Assembly: GCA_025361105.1 (NCBI GenBank)
Contig: JANYAW010000369.1
Location: 1 to 34,483 of the forward strand
Direction of reading: 5' to 3'
Length of the DNA stretch: 34,483 nucleotides
Source of the DNA: Rhodocyclaceae bacterium
GTDB lineage: Bacteria > Pseudomonadota > Gammaproteobacteria > Burkholderiales > Rhodocyclaceae
Below the pieces are notes generated by a model. The model was not told the DNA's origin and did no database searches. It saw only the letters and a list, made by a program, of their open reading frames with translations. Below are positions 16,798 through 24,948 of this stretch, in pieces. Numbering within the stretch: the stretch's first letter is position 1; the number at the start of each line of letters is the position of its first letter. A program made the position numbers and the translations under genes.

Positions 16798-18393
16798 TTA
16801 GTCCATCGCCTCGTACAACGGCAGCGTCAAGAACTCCGGATAGTTTTCCGAGAGCGACATTTCCTCGAATATGATTGCCGCTTGCTCGTAGGTTTTGGTG
16901 TCGTCGCCCGCTGCGCCGACGGTTGCTTTTACTTTCGCGAGTTCTTCAGTGATTAATACCCGCACCATCTCTGCTGTGACTTTGCGGCCATCGTCCAGCA
17001 CACCTTTGGGCGACACCACCCATTGCCGAACCTGCGAGCGGGAAATTTCTGCGGTTGCCGCGTCTTCCATCAAATTGTGTATCGGCACGCAGCCGTTACC
17101 CGCGAGCCATGAGCCGAGGTAATGTACGCCGACATTGATGTTGTTGCGCACGCCAGCTTCAGTAATTGGAGTTTCGGGCAGAAAGTTGAGCCAATCTTTC
17201 GGCCCGAAATTTTCGTCGCGCTGTTTTTCCCACTGGTTCGGGCGCTCGCCCAACACTTTTTGGAATTCCTCCGCCGCAATCGCCACCAAGCCAGGATGCG
17301 CGACCCAACCGCCGTCGAAGCCGTCGTTGGCATCACGGGTTTTGTCGTGGCGAATTCCGGCCAGCGCTTTTTCGTTGGCGACTGGATCGTTCTTGATCGG
17401 AATCAGCGCACTCATGCCGCCCATGGCCGGTGCGCCGCGCTTGTGGCAGGCTTTCACCAGCGCCAGCGCGTAGGAACGCATGAACGGAACTTCCATCGTA
17501 ATCGCGCTACGTTGCGCCAAACAAAAATCCTTGTTGCGTTTGAATTTCTTGATGCAGGAAAAAATGTAGTCCCAACGTCCGGCATTCAAGCCCGCGCTGT
17601 GCTCGCGAAGTTCGTACAAAATTTCTTCGAGTTCAAATGTCGCCAAAATTGTCTCGATCAAAACGGTCGCTTTAATTGTGCCTTGCGGTATGCCGATTTC
17701 ATTTTGCGCCATCACGAAAATGTCATTCCACAAACGCGCCTCAAGGTGCGATTCCATTTTTGGCAGATAGAAAAACGGTCCTGCGCCGCGGGCGATTTGT
17801 TCCTTGGCGTTGTGAAAAAACACCAGTGCAAAATCGAACACACCGCCGGACACCCGCTGGCCATCGACCAACACGTGCTTCTCGTCCAAATGCCAGCCGC
17901 GCGGACGGATTTGTAGCGTGGCGATTTTGTCGTTGAGTTTGTATTCCTTGCCTGCTTCGTTTCTGAAACTTAGCTCGCGCCGTATCGCTTTGAACAAATT
18001 GATTTGCCCTTGAATCTGGTTGTCCCATTTCGGGCTGTTGGAATCCTCAAAATCGCTCATGTAACTATCCGCGCCAGAATTGAAGGCATTGATAATCATC
18101 TTCGCTTCCACCGGCCCGGTGATTTCGGTGCGACGACGCTCGAGCGCTTTTGGTAGTGGCGCGATTTTCCAATTCCCATCGCGAACATACTTGGTTTCGG
18201 GCAAGAAATCGGGCAATTCGCCTGCGTCAATGCGCGCTTGGCGAGCAATGCGCGCGGCGAGTAAATCGCGACGGCGCGATTCGAACGCACGATGCAATTT
18301 GGCGACAAAGGCCAGCGCTTCTGGCGTGAGAATTGTGGCGAATTCGGCTGAAACAGGTGCCGTAATTTGAATGTCAGCGGGCATCGTGCTCAT
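16798..18393 (-). CDS. aceB: malate synthase A
   Basis: Condenses glyoxylate and acetyl-CoA to malate, the second glyoxylate-shunt step, which allows growth on acetate or fatty acids. At 531 residues it is the A-type isoform (G-type is about 720). Recognisable blocks are FNSGADSYMSDFEDSNSPKW, the family signature around KDFCLAQRSAITMEVPFMRS, RGAPAMGGMSALIP, and GSWLAGNGCVPIHNLMEDAATAEISRSQ. A good Shine-Dalgarno (AAGGA) precedes the ATG. It is divergent from a LysR-type gene across 140 bases and near aceA, but the two shunt genes are separated by the regulator rather than forming an aceBA operon. Confidence 0.95.
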   Translation of the reverse strand: MSTMPADIQITAPVSAEFATILTPEALAFVAKLHRAFESRRRDLLAARIARQARIDAGELPDFLPETKYVRDGNWKIAPLPKALERRRTEITGPVEAKMIINAFNSGADSYMSDFEDSNSPKWDNQIQGQINLFKAIRRELSFRNEAGKEYKLNDKIATLQIRPRGWHLDEKHVLVDGQRVSGGVFDFALVFFHNAKEQIARGAGPFFYLPKMESHLEARLWNDIFVMAQNEIGIPQGTIKATVLIETILATFELEEILYELREHSAGLNAGRWDYIFSCIKKFKRNKDFCLAQRSAITMEVPFMRSYALALVKACHKRGAPAMGGMSALIPIKNDPVANEKALAGIRHDKTRDANDGFDGGWVAHPGLVAIAAEEFQKVLGERPNQWEKQRDENFGPKDWLNFLPETPITEAGVRNNINVGVHYLGSWLAGNGCVPIHNLMEDAATAEISRSQVRQWVVSPKGVLDDGRKVTAEMVRVLITEELAKVKATVGAAGDDTKTYEQAAIIFEEMSLSENYPEFLTLPLYEAMD

Positions 18394-18440
18394 TTGTTTT
18401 CCTTAGTATTAGCGGTGAATGTGGGCAGAAAACGAAACTT

Positions 18441-18502
18441 TATTACATTACAAACATCGTGATAAGCTGAGCATTTGTTCATTCAGTAGATACTTAAAGT
18501 AT
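18441..18502. promoter_or_regulatory. aceB / LysR divergent control region
   Basis: The 140-base gap 18394-18533 holds the start signals of both genes. Two elements stand out. TATTACATTA (18441-18450) occurs again upstream of aceA at 20930-20939, in the same orientation relative to the gene. ATACTTAAAGTAT (18490-18502) is a 13-base palindrome 31 bases before the LysR ATG and could be an autoregulatory site. Both functions are inferred. Confidence 0.4.
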
Positions 18503-18533
18503 TGAATCGAGTATCGAACAAAAATCGCCATCC

Positions 18534-19430
18534 ATGAGCCATTTCAAACAAATGCAAGCCTTTGTGAATGCCGCCACACGCGGCTCGCTGGCCGACGCGG
18601 CAAGGCTGGACGAGGTGACGCCAGTGGTCATCGGGCGGCGCATTGATGCGCTGGAGACCCGCTTGGGTGTGCGGCTCTTGCTGCGCACGACGCGCAAACT
18701 CACGCTGACCCGCGAGGGTCAAGCTTTTTTGGAAGATTGTCAGCGCGTGCTGACTGATTTGAGTAACGCAGAAACGGCCGTGTCGCTTGGCAGCATTCGT
18801 GCGCGCGGGCACGTCAAAATTTCTGCACCGGCCGGATTTGGGCGGCGGCATGTTGCCCCGCACGTGGCGACATTTCAGGCCGAGCATCCCGACGTGCGCA
18901 TCAATCTGGATTTGACTGACCGGTTGGTCGATTTGATGAATGAAAGCGTTGATTGTGCGGTGCGAATCGGCGAGATGGATGATTCAAATTTGGTCAGCGT
19001 GCGCTTGGGTGAAATGCGCCGCGTGATCGTCGCCGCGCCTAAATATTTGCGGGCCAACGGCGTACCGTCAGCACCAACTGAGCTTGCGCATCACAACTGC
19101 TTATCGCTGACCCAACAACGCGGTTGGTCGTTGATGGCGAATGGCGAAGCACAGGTGATCAAAGTTGCAGGCAATTTGGAGAGCAACGATGGCGCCGTGT
19201 TGCGTGAGTGGGCACTGGCCAGCAAAGGGCTAGCCTGGCGCTCGTGGTGGGAAGTTGGCAACGATGTGATCAAAGGCAAACTCAAAACCGTGTTGGACGA
19301 TTACGCTGCGCCACCGGTCGGAATATACGTGGTGTTCCCAGATCGCCGACATTTGCCGCTGCGCGTGCGTTTGTTTATTGATATGCTGAAAGCATGTTAC
19401 GCGCGCGGTGATTATTGGGAGCGGACGTGA
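18534..19430 (+). CDS. LysR-family transcriptional regulator
   Basis: Transcription factor of 298 residues with an N-terminal winged helix-turn-helix (MSHFKQMQAFVNAATRGSLADAARLDEVTPVVIGR... LEtrLGVRLLLRTTRKLTLT) and a C-terminal effector-binding domain of the periplasmic-binding-protein fold (VKISAPAGFGRRHV onward). The general form resembles the AaeR/DmlR group, in which LDLTDRLVDL and DCAVRIGEM are typical. The effector is unknown. Divergence from aceB suggests control of the glyoxylate shunt, but this is by position only. The gene ends 8 bases before repeat copy D. Confidence 0.88.
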   Translation: MSHFKQMQAFVNAATRGSLADAARLDEVTPVVIGRRIDALETRLGVRLLLRTTRKLTLTREGQAFLEDCQRVLTDLSNAETAVSLGSIRARGHVKISAPAGFGRRHVAPHVATFQAEHPDVRINLDLTDRLVDLMNESVDCAVRIGEMDDSNLVSVRLGEMRRVIVAAPKYLRANGVPSAPTELAHHNCLSLTQQRGWSLMANGEAQVIKVAGNLESNDGAVLREWALASKGLAWRSWWEVGNDVIKGKLKTVLDDYAAPPVGIYVVFPDRRHLPLRVRLFIDMLKACYARGDYWERT

Positions 19431-19438
19431 GCAAATTG

Positions 19439-19469
19439 CTCGGTTGGTGCTGGTGACACGCCGTTACAG
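19439..19469 (+). repeat. dispersed 31-bp repeat, copy D (LysR/aceA)
   Basis: Carries GTTGGTGCTGG and TGACACGCCGTTA; the left CCA is replaced. It lies directly after the LysR stop and before a bidirectional terminator, in a convergent gap. Confidence 0.8.
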
Positions 19470-19480
19470 CCATGAGACGA

Positions 19481-19520
19481 AAAAAACGCCGCGACTCATT
19501 TCGAGCGCGGCGCTTTTTTT
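19481..19520. terminator. bidirectional intrinsic terminator (LysR / aceA)
   Basis: Stem CGCCGCG (19487-19493) with CGCGGCG (19506-19512), an A6 run on the left and a T7 run on the right. It serves the convergent LysR gene and aceA. Confidence 0.9.
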
Positions 19521-19534
19521 ACTGCGAACAATAT

Positions 19535-20833
19535 TTAGTGAAACTGTTCTTCTTCCGTCGAGCCGGTCAGCGCAGTCACTGACGATTTGCCACCTTGAAT
19601 CACGGTCGTCACTTCATCGAAATAGCCAGTACCGACTTCTTGCTGATGCGAGACAAAGGTGTAACCACGATCACGCGCAGCGAACTCCGGTTCCTGTACT
19701 TTCTCAATGTACGCGGTCATGCCGCGTTCAACATAGTCTTGCGCCAGGTCGTACATGTGGTACCACATGTTGTGGATGCCGGCCAAGGTGATGAATTGGT
19801 ATTTGTAGCCCATTGCGCCAAGTTCGCGCTGGAATTTGGCGATGGTCGCATCGTCGAGATTTTTCTTCCAGTTGAACGACGGTGAGCAGTTGTAGGCGAG
19901 CAATTTGCCGGGGAATTTGCTGCGGATCGCTTCGGCGAACTTGCGTGCGAATTCCAAATCCGGCGTGCCGGTTTCACACCACACCATGTCGGCGTAGGGC
20001 GCGTAGGCGAGACCGCGGCTGATGGCTTGATCAAGGCCTTTATAGGTTTTGTAGAAGCCTTCTGCGGTGCGCTCTCCAGTGATGAATGGCTTGTCGTTGT
20101 CATCCACATCCGAGGTAACCAAATCTGCGGCTTCGGCATCGGTGCGGGCAAGGATGATAGTAGGTACGCCCATCACGTCGGCGGCCATGCGCGCGGCGAT
20201 CAGTTTTTGTACGGCTTCTTGCGTTGGCACCAAAACCTTGCCACCCATATGGCCGCATTTTTTGACTGAGGCGAGCTGGTCTTCAAAATGCACACCAGCC
20301 GCGCCAGAGCGAATCATGGCTTTCATCAATTCAAATGCGTTTAACACGCCACCAAATCCGGCTTCTGCATCGGCAACGATAGGCGCGAAATAATCGATGT
20401 AGCCTTTGTCGCCAGCGTCTATACCTTTGGAGTGTTGAATCTCATCCGCACGGCGGAAAGAGTTATTGATGCGCTCGACGACTTTTGGCACCGAGTCGAC
20501 GGGGTAGAGCGATTGATCGGGATACATCGCGGCGTAGCCGTTGTTGTCGGCGGCGACTTGCCAGCCGGACAGATAAATTGCCTTGATGCCGGCTTTGACT
20601 TGCTGCATCGCCTGACCGCCGGTGAGCGCGCCCAAGCAATTGACATAGGGCGTGTTGTTGACCAAGTCCCAAAGTTTGTCAGCGCCACGTTTTGCCAGCG
20701 TGTTTTCGATAGCGAAGGAGCCGCGCAAACGGACGATGTCTTCGGCAGTGTAGCCACGCTTGATGCCTTTCCAGCGCGGGTTTTCGGCCCAGTCTTTGGC
20801 CAGAGCGGCAGCTTGTGCTTTACGGTCAGTCAT
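19535..20833 (-). CDS. aceA: isocitrate lyase
   Basis: Cleaves isocitrate to succinate and glyoxylate, the entry to the glyoxylate shunt; cytoplasmic, 432 residues. The catalytic loop KKCGHMGGKVLVPT with its Cys is intact, as are YLSGWQVAADNN, VADAEAGFGG and YNCSPSFNWKK. The start MTDRKAQ at 20833 is preceded by AAGGA; an in-frame start 11 codons earlier lacks such support. It has its own promoter (20884-20912) with a palindrome just upstream. Confidence 0.97.
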   Translation of the reverse strand: MTDRKAQAAALAKDWAENPRWKGIKRGYTAEDIVRLRGSFAIENTLAKRGADKLWDLVNNTPYVNCLGALTGGQAMQQVKAGIKAIYLSGWQVAADNNGYAAMYPDQSLYPVDSVPKVVERINNSFRRADEIQHSKGIDAGDKGYIDYFAPIVADAEAGFGGVLNAFELMKAMIRSGAAGVHFEDQLASVKKCGHMGGKVLVPTQEAVQKLIAARMAADVMGVPTIILARTDAEAADLVTSDVDDNDKPFITGERTAEGFYKTYKGLDQAISRGLAYAPYADMVWCETGTPDLEFARKFAEAIRSKFPGKLLAYNCSPSFNWKKNLDDATIAKFQRELGAMGYKYQFITLAGIHNMWYHMYDLAQDYVERGMTAYIEKVQEPEFAARDRGYTFVSHQQEVGTGYFDEVTTVIQGGKSSVTALTGSTEEEQFH

Positions 20834-20883
20834 TAGAGTTCCTTTGTATAGTGGGTAGGCGGTCAAGATGAACCACGACGCAA

Positions 20884-20912
20884 AGTTTACGTGGAGTATT
20901 GCGCCGTGTCAA
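20884..20912 (-). promoter_or_regulatory. sigma70 promoter of aceA
   Basis: On the minus strand, perfect -35 TTGACA (20907-20912) and -10 TAAACT (20884-20889) with a 17-base spacer. The leader would be about 45 bases. Confidence 0.7.
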
Positions 20913-20914
20913 CA

Positions 20915-20939
20915 GTCTTATATAAGACATATTACATTA
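20915..20939. promoter_or_regulatory. palindrome and shared 10-mer upstream of aceA -35
   Basis: GTCTTATATAAGAC (20915-20928) is a perfect 14-base palindrome two bases upstream of the -35, suited to a dimeric regulator such as a GntR-type protein. It is followed at 20930-20939 by TATTACATTA, also found upstream of aceB. The regulator is not identified. Confidence 0.5.
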
Positions 20940-20995
20940 AGCTTGACGCGCTATCTGTTTGAAAAATATAGAAATACACTTTTTGAGTGGTGTGC

Positions 20996-21481
20996 TTACG
21001 GCACGTGAATCGCTATTTTGCTCACAATCACACCATCTTCGTCGGCGTAAATCCATTCGCCCGGGACAAAGTCGACATCGCCAAACGAGACGACGATATC
21101 CGCTTCGCCGATATTTTTCTTCAAGGTTTTCATCGGATGAGTGTCGATTGCAAAAACACCGATATCCATTTCAGCTATCGCGCGCGAATCACGAATGCAG
21201 CCGTTGACCACGATGCCAGCCCAGTTATTTTTGATACCAAGGCTCGCGAGTTGATCACCGACCAGCGCGCGCCGAATGCTGCCACCGCCGTCGATAACCA
21301 GCACTCGTCCGTCTCCCGCCGATTCAAGCGCTTTGCGCACGAAGGAGTTGTCTTCAAAAACTTTCAGCGTAACAATTTTGCCGTGAAATGAGGCCTTGCC
21401 GCCAAAGCTGGTGAACATCGGTTCAACAACGCGCACACCATCCTCGTGCGCATCGCAAAGGTCAGTGGTCAGGTAAGTCAT
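20996..21481 (-). CDS. rraA: RraA-family protein (putative 4-hydroxy-4-methyl-2-oxoglutarate aldolase / RNase E regulator)
   Basis: Protein of 161 residues of the RraA fold. Members either bind and inhibit RNase E or act as metal-dependent HMG/oxaloacetate aldolases. The block GDQLASLGIKNNWAGIVVNGCIRD keeps the G-D-x(n)-R-D arrangement needed for aldolase activity, so an enzyme is possible and the regulatory name is by similarity only. The start MTYLTTDLCDAH at 21481 has AGAGGA just upstream. An intrinsic terminator separates it from clpA on the same strand. Confidence 0.9.
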   Translation of the reverse strand: MTYLTTDLCDAHEDGVRVVEPMFTSFGGKASFHGKIVTLKVFEDNSFVRKALESAGDGRVLVIDGGGSIRRALVGDQLASLGIKNNWAGIVVNGCIRDSRAIAEMDIGVFAIDTHPMKTLKKNIGEADIVVSFGDVDFVPGEWIYADEDGVIVSKIAIHVP

Positions 21482-21502
21482 ATTGGTTCCTCTGAAATGA
21501 AA

Positions 21503-21536
21503 AACGCGCCACACGTTTTCACATGTGCGGCGCGTT
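21503..21536 (-). terminator. intrinsic terminator after clpA
   Basis: Inverted repeat AACGCGCC ... GGCGCGTT, extended by three further pairs after one mismatch, then a T-run on the minus strand. It lies between the clpA stop and the rraA ribosome binding site, so rraA is likely to need its own start or read-through. Confidence 0.8.
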
Positions 21537-21562
21537 GGGTGTTAAAAGATTTCAGTCGAGCG

Positions 21563-23839
21563 TCAGTGCTGAATCGGTGCAGGCGCTGCAACATCAGATT
21601 CTGTCGCCGGAAAAGTCAGTTGAACTTTCTCGTTTTCGTCCAGATCTATTGTCACGCGGCCACCATGAATCAGCTGGCCAAATAGCAATTCATCGGCCAA
21701 TGCCGCACGTATCGTATCCTGAATCAGCCGTGCCATTGGCCGTGCCCCCATCAGAGGATCGAAACCCTTTTCACCCAGCCAGGCACGCAGCGCATCAGTG
21801 AAAATCGCTTCGACTTTTTTCTCATGCAACTGGCCTTCGAGTTGCATCAAGAATTTATCAACTACGCGCAAAATAATTGCCGCATCAAGCGCTTTGAAGG
21901 AAATGATGGCATCGAGACGATTACGAAATTCCGGTGAGAACATCCGCTTGATGTCGCCCATTTCATCGTTCTGCCCTTTGTTGGACGTAAAGCCAATGCT
22001 GGATTTTTGCAGCGCTTCGGCACCGGCATTGGTAGTCATCACAATAATCACATTGCGAAAATCGGCCTTGCGCCCGTTGTTGTCGGTCAGCGTACCGTGA
22101 TCCATTACCTGTAACAAAATATTGAACACATCGGGGTGAGCCTTTTCAATCTCGTCGAGCAGCAAAACCGAGTGCGGTTTCTTCGTCACCGCTTCGGTCA
22201 ACAATCCGCCTTGGTCGAAACCGACGTAGCCCGGTGGCGCGCCAATCAACCGACTCACCGCATGTCGTTCCATGTATTCAGACATATCGAATCGAATCAA
22301 CTCGATGCCCATTGAATACGCGAGTTGTCGCGCGACTTCGGTTTTGCCAACACCAGTGGGACCGGAAAAAAGGAAATTGCCGATGGGTTTTTGCGGCTGA
22401 CCAAGACCAGAGCGCGACATCTTGATTGCCTTGGCCAAGGCTTCAATTGCCGTGTCCTGACCGAACACCAGATTCTTCAAATCGCGATCAAGATTTTTGA
22501 GTGCGGAACGATCATCCGCTGATACATGCTGCGGCGGAATGCGCGCAATTTTGGCGACGACTTCTTCAATCTCTGGTTTGCCTATGGTTTTTTTCTGTTT
22601 CGATTTCGGCAGAATTCTTTGTGCGGCACCGGCTTCATCAATGACATCAATCGCCTTGTCGGGTAGATGTCTGTCATTGATGTATTTGGCAGAAAGTTCC
22701 GCCGCTACCGAAATTGCCGCCGCAGAATACTTAACACCGTGGTGCTCTTCAAAGCGGCTTTTCAGGCCACGCAAAATCGATACCGTCTCTTCAACACTTG
22801 GTTCTTCAACATCAACTTTCTGGAATCGCCGTGACAAGGCATGGTCTTTCTCAAACACACCGCGATATTCGCTGTAAGTCGTCGCGCCAATACATTTCAA
22901 GTCACCTGATGCCAAGGCTGGCTTGAGCAAATTCGACGCGTCCAAGGTGCCTCCCGAGGCTGCGCCCGCACCGATAAGCGTATGAATTTCATCGATGAAC
23001 AAAATCGCATTAGGGTCGCCGAGCAATTGCTTGAGCACGCCTTTCAAACGTTGTTCAAAATCGCCGCGATATTTAGTTCCGGCAAGCAGCGCGCCCATGT
23101 CCAAAGAATGCACCACGCATTTTGAAAGAATTTCTGGCACGCGACCTTCGACGATGCGATGTGCCAGTCCTTCCGCAATTGCCGTCTTGCCGACACCAGC
23201 TTCGCCGACTAATAGTGGATTGTTTTTGCGCCGACGACACAAGGTTTGAACAACTCGCTCGAGTTCTTTTTCACGACCAATCAGCGGATCGATTTTCCCA
23301 GTCAATGCCTGTTGATTCAAATTCACCGTGAACGAGTCCAAGGGGCTGTTCTTTTCTTGTGCTTCGGATTCGGTTTCGGTCGATTCTTCCTTGCCAGCCG
23401 GATGCGGCGTTTTGGTGATGCCATGCGAAATGAAATTCACTACGTCAAGGCGCGAGACGTTTTGGCGCTGCAAGAAAAACACCGCGTGAGAATCTTTTTC
23501 GCCAAAGATGGCGACCAGCACATTGGCGCCGGTGACTTCTTTTTTGCCCGAAGACTGAACATGCAAAATCGCGCGCTGAATGACGCGCTGGAACCCTAAG
23601 GTGGGTTGCGTGTCGATCTCGTCCAAGCCACCAATGGTTGGGGTATGTTCGGTGATAAAGGTCAGCAATTCTTTACGCAAGCCTTCGGCATCGGCAGCGC
23701 ACGCACGCAAGACATCGGCGGCACTCGGGTTATCGAGCAAGGCCAGCAGCAAGTGCTCAACCGTGATGAATTCATGGCGCTTTTGTCGTGCTTCCATAAA
23801 AGCCATATGCAGGCTGACTTCGAGTTCCTGAGCAATCAT
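21563..23839 (-). CDS. clpA: ATP-dependent Clp protease ATP-binding subunit ClpA
   Basis: AAA+ unfoldase of 758 residues that feeds substrates, including ClpS-delivered N-degron proteins, to ClpP. Parts in order: N-terminal Clp repeat domain (EVSLHMAFMEARQKRHEFITVEHLL), first AAA module with Walker A GEAGVGKTA and Walker B ILFIDEIHTLIGAG, second AAA module with Walker A GPTGVGKTE and Walker B VLLLDEIEKAHPD. The IGL-type ClpP-binding loop is probably KSSIGFTSNKG, where the usual Leu is Phe as in other ClpA proteins. The length equals E. coli ClpA. The ATG overlaps the clpS TGA (TGATG) and has GGAGGA upstream. Confidence 0.97.
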   Translation of the reverse strand: MIAQELEVSLHMAFMEARQKRHEFITVEHLLLALLDNPSAADVLRACAADAEGLRKELLTFITEHTPTIGGLDEIDTQPTLGFQRVIQRAILHVQSSGKKEVTGANVLVAIFGEKDSHAVFFLQRQNVSRLDVVNFISHGITKTPHPAGKEESTETESEAQEKNSPLDSFTVNLNQQALTGKIDPLIGREKELERVVQTLCRRRKNNPLLVGEAGVGKTAIAEGLAHRIVEGRVPEILSKCVVHSLDMGALLAGTKYRGDFEQRLKGVLKQLLGDPNAILFIDEIHTLIGAGAASGGTLDASNLLKPALASGDLKCIGATTYSEYRGVFEKDHALSRRFQKVDVEEPSVEETVSILRGLKSRFEEHHGVKYSAAAISVAAELSAKYINDRHLPDKAIDVIDEAGAAQRILPKSKQKKTIGKPEIEEVVAKIARIPPQHVSADDRSALKNLDRDLKNLVFGQDTAIEALAKAIKMSRSGLGQPQKPIGNFLFSGPTGVGKTEVARQLAYSMGIELIRFDMSEYMERHAVSRLIGAPPGYVGFDQGGLLTEAVTKKPHSVLLLDEIEKAHPDVFNILLQVMDHGTLTDNNGRKADFRNVIIVMTTNAGAEALQKSSIGFTSNKGQNDEMGDIKRMFSPEFRNRLDAIISFKALDAAIILRVVDKFLMQLEGQLHEKKVEAIFTDALRAWLGEKGFDPLMGARPMARLIQDTIRAALADELLFGQLIHGGRVTIDLDENEKVQLTFPATESDVAAPAPIQH

Positions 23840-24159
23840 CAGTTTTCCTCCATTACGCAGGCCAGCGGGTGCTGATGCCGACGGGAAAATGCTTCGACTT
23901 GTTCAACCTTTGTAGCCGCCACATCGCGAGGGTAAGTACCGCATACGCCTTTCCCATCTCGATGCACGTTCAACATTACCATGGTCGCTTGCTCGCGAGA
24001 GAGTCCAAAAAACTTCTCTAGTACGACAACGACAAAGTCCATTGGAGTGAAATCATCGTTGAGCAGCAACACCTTAAACATCGGTGGTGGCTTAACTCGA
24101 CTTTTCTCCGGAAGCAGGACAGCACCGCCATCACGTTCGATTTGCTTGCGCGTGACCAT
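23839..24159 (-). CDS. clpS: ClpS adaptor protein
   Basis: N-recognin adaptor of 106 residues that binds N-terminal Leu, Phe, Tyr or Trp and hands substrates to ClpA. The core VLLLNDDFTPMDFVVVVLEKFF contains the Asn-Asp pair and the Met gatekeeper of the binding pocket, and HRDGKGVCGTYPRDVA supplies the conserved His. The basic N-terminal tail is typical. It is coupled to clpA by a one-base overlap. Confidence 0.97.
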   Translation of the reverse strand: MVTRKQIERDGGAVLLPEKSRVKPPPMFKVLLLNDDFTPMDFVVVVLEKFFGLSREQATMVMLNVHRDGKGVCGTYPRDVAATKVEQVEAFSRRHQHPLACVMEEN

Positions 24160-24292
24160 GATTTGATTCTAATGCGATATGGAGGCGCGACACGACAGTT
24201 GCAAGGGTTGAATAGGGCGCGCAAGGCGGTTCTTTTTACGCGCGGCAATGAAAATTGTACATGTGGTTTTTATGTAACAATTGCTAAAAAAG

Positions 24293-24321
24293 TTGACCAT
24301 TTTGTAAAATGGGCGTATAAG
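24293..24321 (+). promoter_or_regulatory. sigma70 promoter of the cold-shock gene
   Basis: -35 TTGACC (24293-24298) and -10 TATAAG (24316-24321) with a 17-base spacer. The spacer and flank contain CCATTTT-GT-AAAATGG (24297-24312), a 7-bp inverted repeat around two bases, which could be an operator. Confidence 0.75.
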
Positions 24322-24327
24322 GCGAAG

Positions 24328-24544
24328 CGTGTTTGGCTCAAGGTCTGTCTCAGTGTTCCTTACGAATTGTTTTCTCTTCGCCGAGGTTTCCGGTCTCCCC
24401 GCTGTCCTTCAGTTTTCTGAATCGCCGCTCGGTGTCCTTCACTGCTTCAAAATTGTTAGACAAACATCACCCCGGTGATCATGTTTGCACACGCCGTGTG
24501 CGCTGAAATCCGGTTTATTCGTTTTTGATTAAGGAAGAGTTTTC
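24328..24544 (+). promoter_or_regulatory. long 5' leader of the cold-shock gene
   Basis: The 385-base gap 24160-24544 contains no gene. About 217 bases of it would be transcribed as a leader. It is pyrimidine-rich and holds short hairpins: TCACCCCGGTGA (24467-24478) and GCACAC-GCC-GTGTGC (24487-24501). AAGGAAGAG follows 9 bases before the ATG. Long structured leaders of cspA-type genes act as RNA thermosensors, and this one may do the same. Confidence 0.5.
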
Positions 24545-24748
24545 ATGGCAACAGGTACAGTCAAGTGGTTCAACGACGCCAAGGGTTTCGGCTTCATCAC
24601 TCCAGATGATGGCAGCGAGGATCTTTTCGCGCATTTCTCCGCAATTAACATGGCGGGATTCAAGTCTCTGAAGGAAGGTGACAAGGTAACGTTCGACGTT
24701 GTGCAAGGCCCTAAGGGCAAGCAAGCGTCAAACATTCAGAAACCCTGA
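24545..24748 (+). CDS. cold-shock protein (CspA family)
   Basis: Single-domain nucleic-acid chaperone of 67 residues that binds single-stranded RNA and DNA. RNP1 (KGFGFITP) and RNP2 (DLFAHFSAI) are intact. It begins MATGTVKWFNDAKGFG like CspA/CspE of betaproteobacteria. It has its own promoter and terminator, so it is monocistronic. Whether it is cold-induced or constitutive cannot be read from the protein. Confidence 0.97.
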   Translation: MATGTVKWFNDAKGFGFITPDDGSEDLFAHFSAINMAGFKSLKEGDKVTFDVVQGPKGKQASNIQKP

Positions 24749-24806
24749 TTGCCGCTCTTCGCTTCGACTTGTGGTGCTGAAGATTTTGTCAGCACCAAAA
24801 ATTGAG

Positions 24807-24838
24807 AACCCGCTCAAGGCAACTTGAGCGGGTTTTTT
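24807..24838 (+). terminator. intrinsic terminator of the cold-shock gene
   Basis: 11-bp perfect stem AACCCGCTCAA / TTGAGCGGGTT with a 6-base loop and a T6 tail. A weaker 9-bp hairpin without a T-run lies just before it (24772-24797). Confidence 0.92.
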
Positions 24839-24948
24839 CTTTGTGGGCAACAACTTTTTTAAATGAAAATTTTCATTTTTCCTTCGCCACCAGCACGATC
24901 TAACCCACGCCGGATGCACGCGCCAAACTTTAAGTCTGAGGCGCCGCT

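Noticed and set aside
24772..24797. TGGTGCTGA/TCAGCACCA hairpin after the cold-shock gene as another repeat copy
   Set aside because: It shares only about nine bases with the core and lacks the ACACGCC half. It is better seen as a separate hairpin before the terminator.
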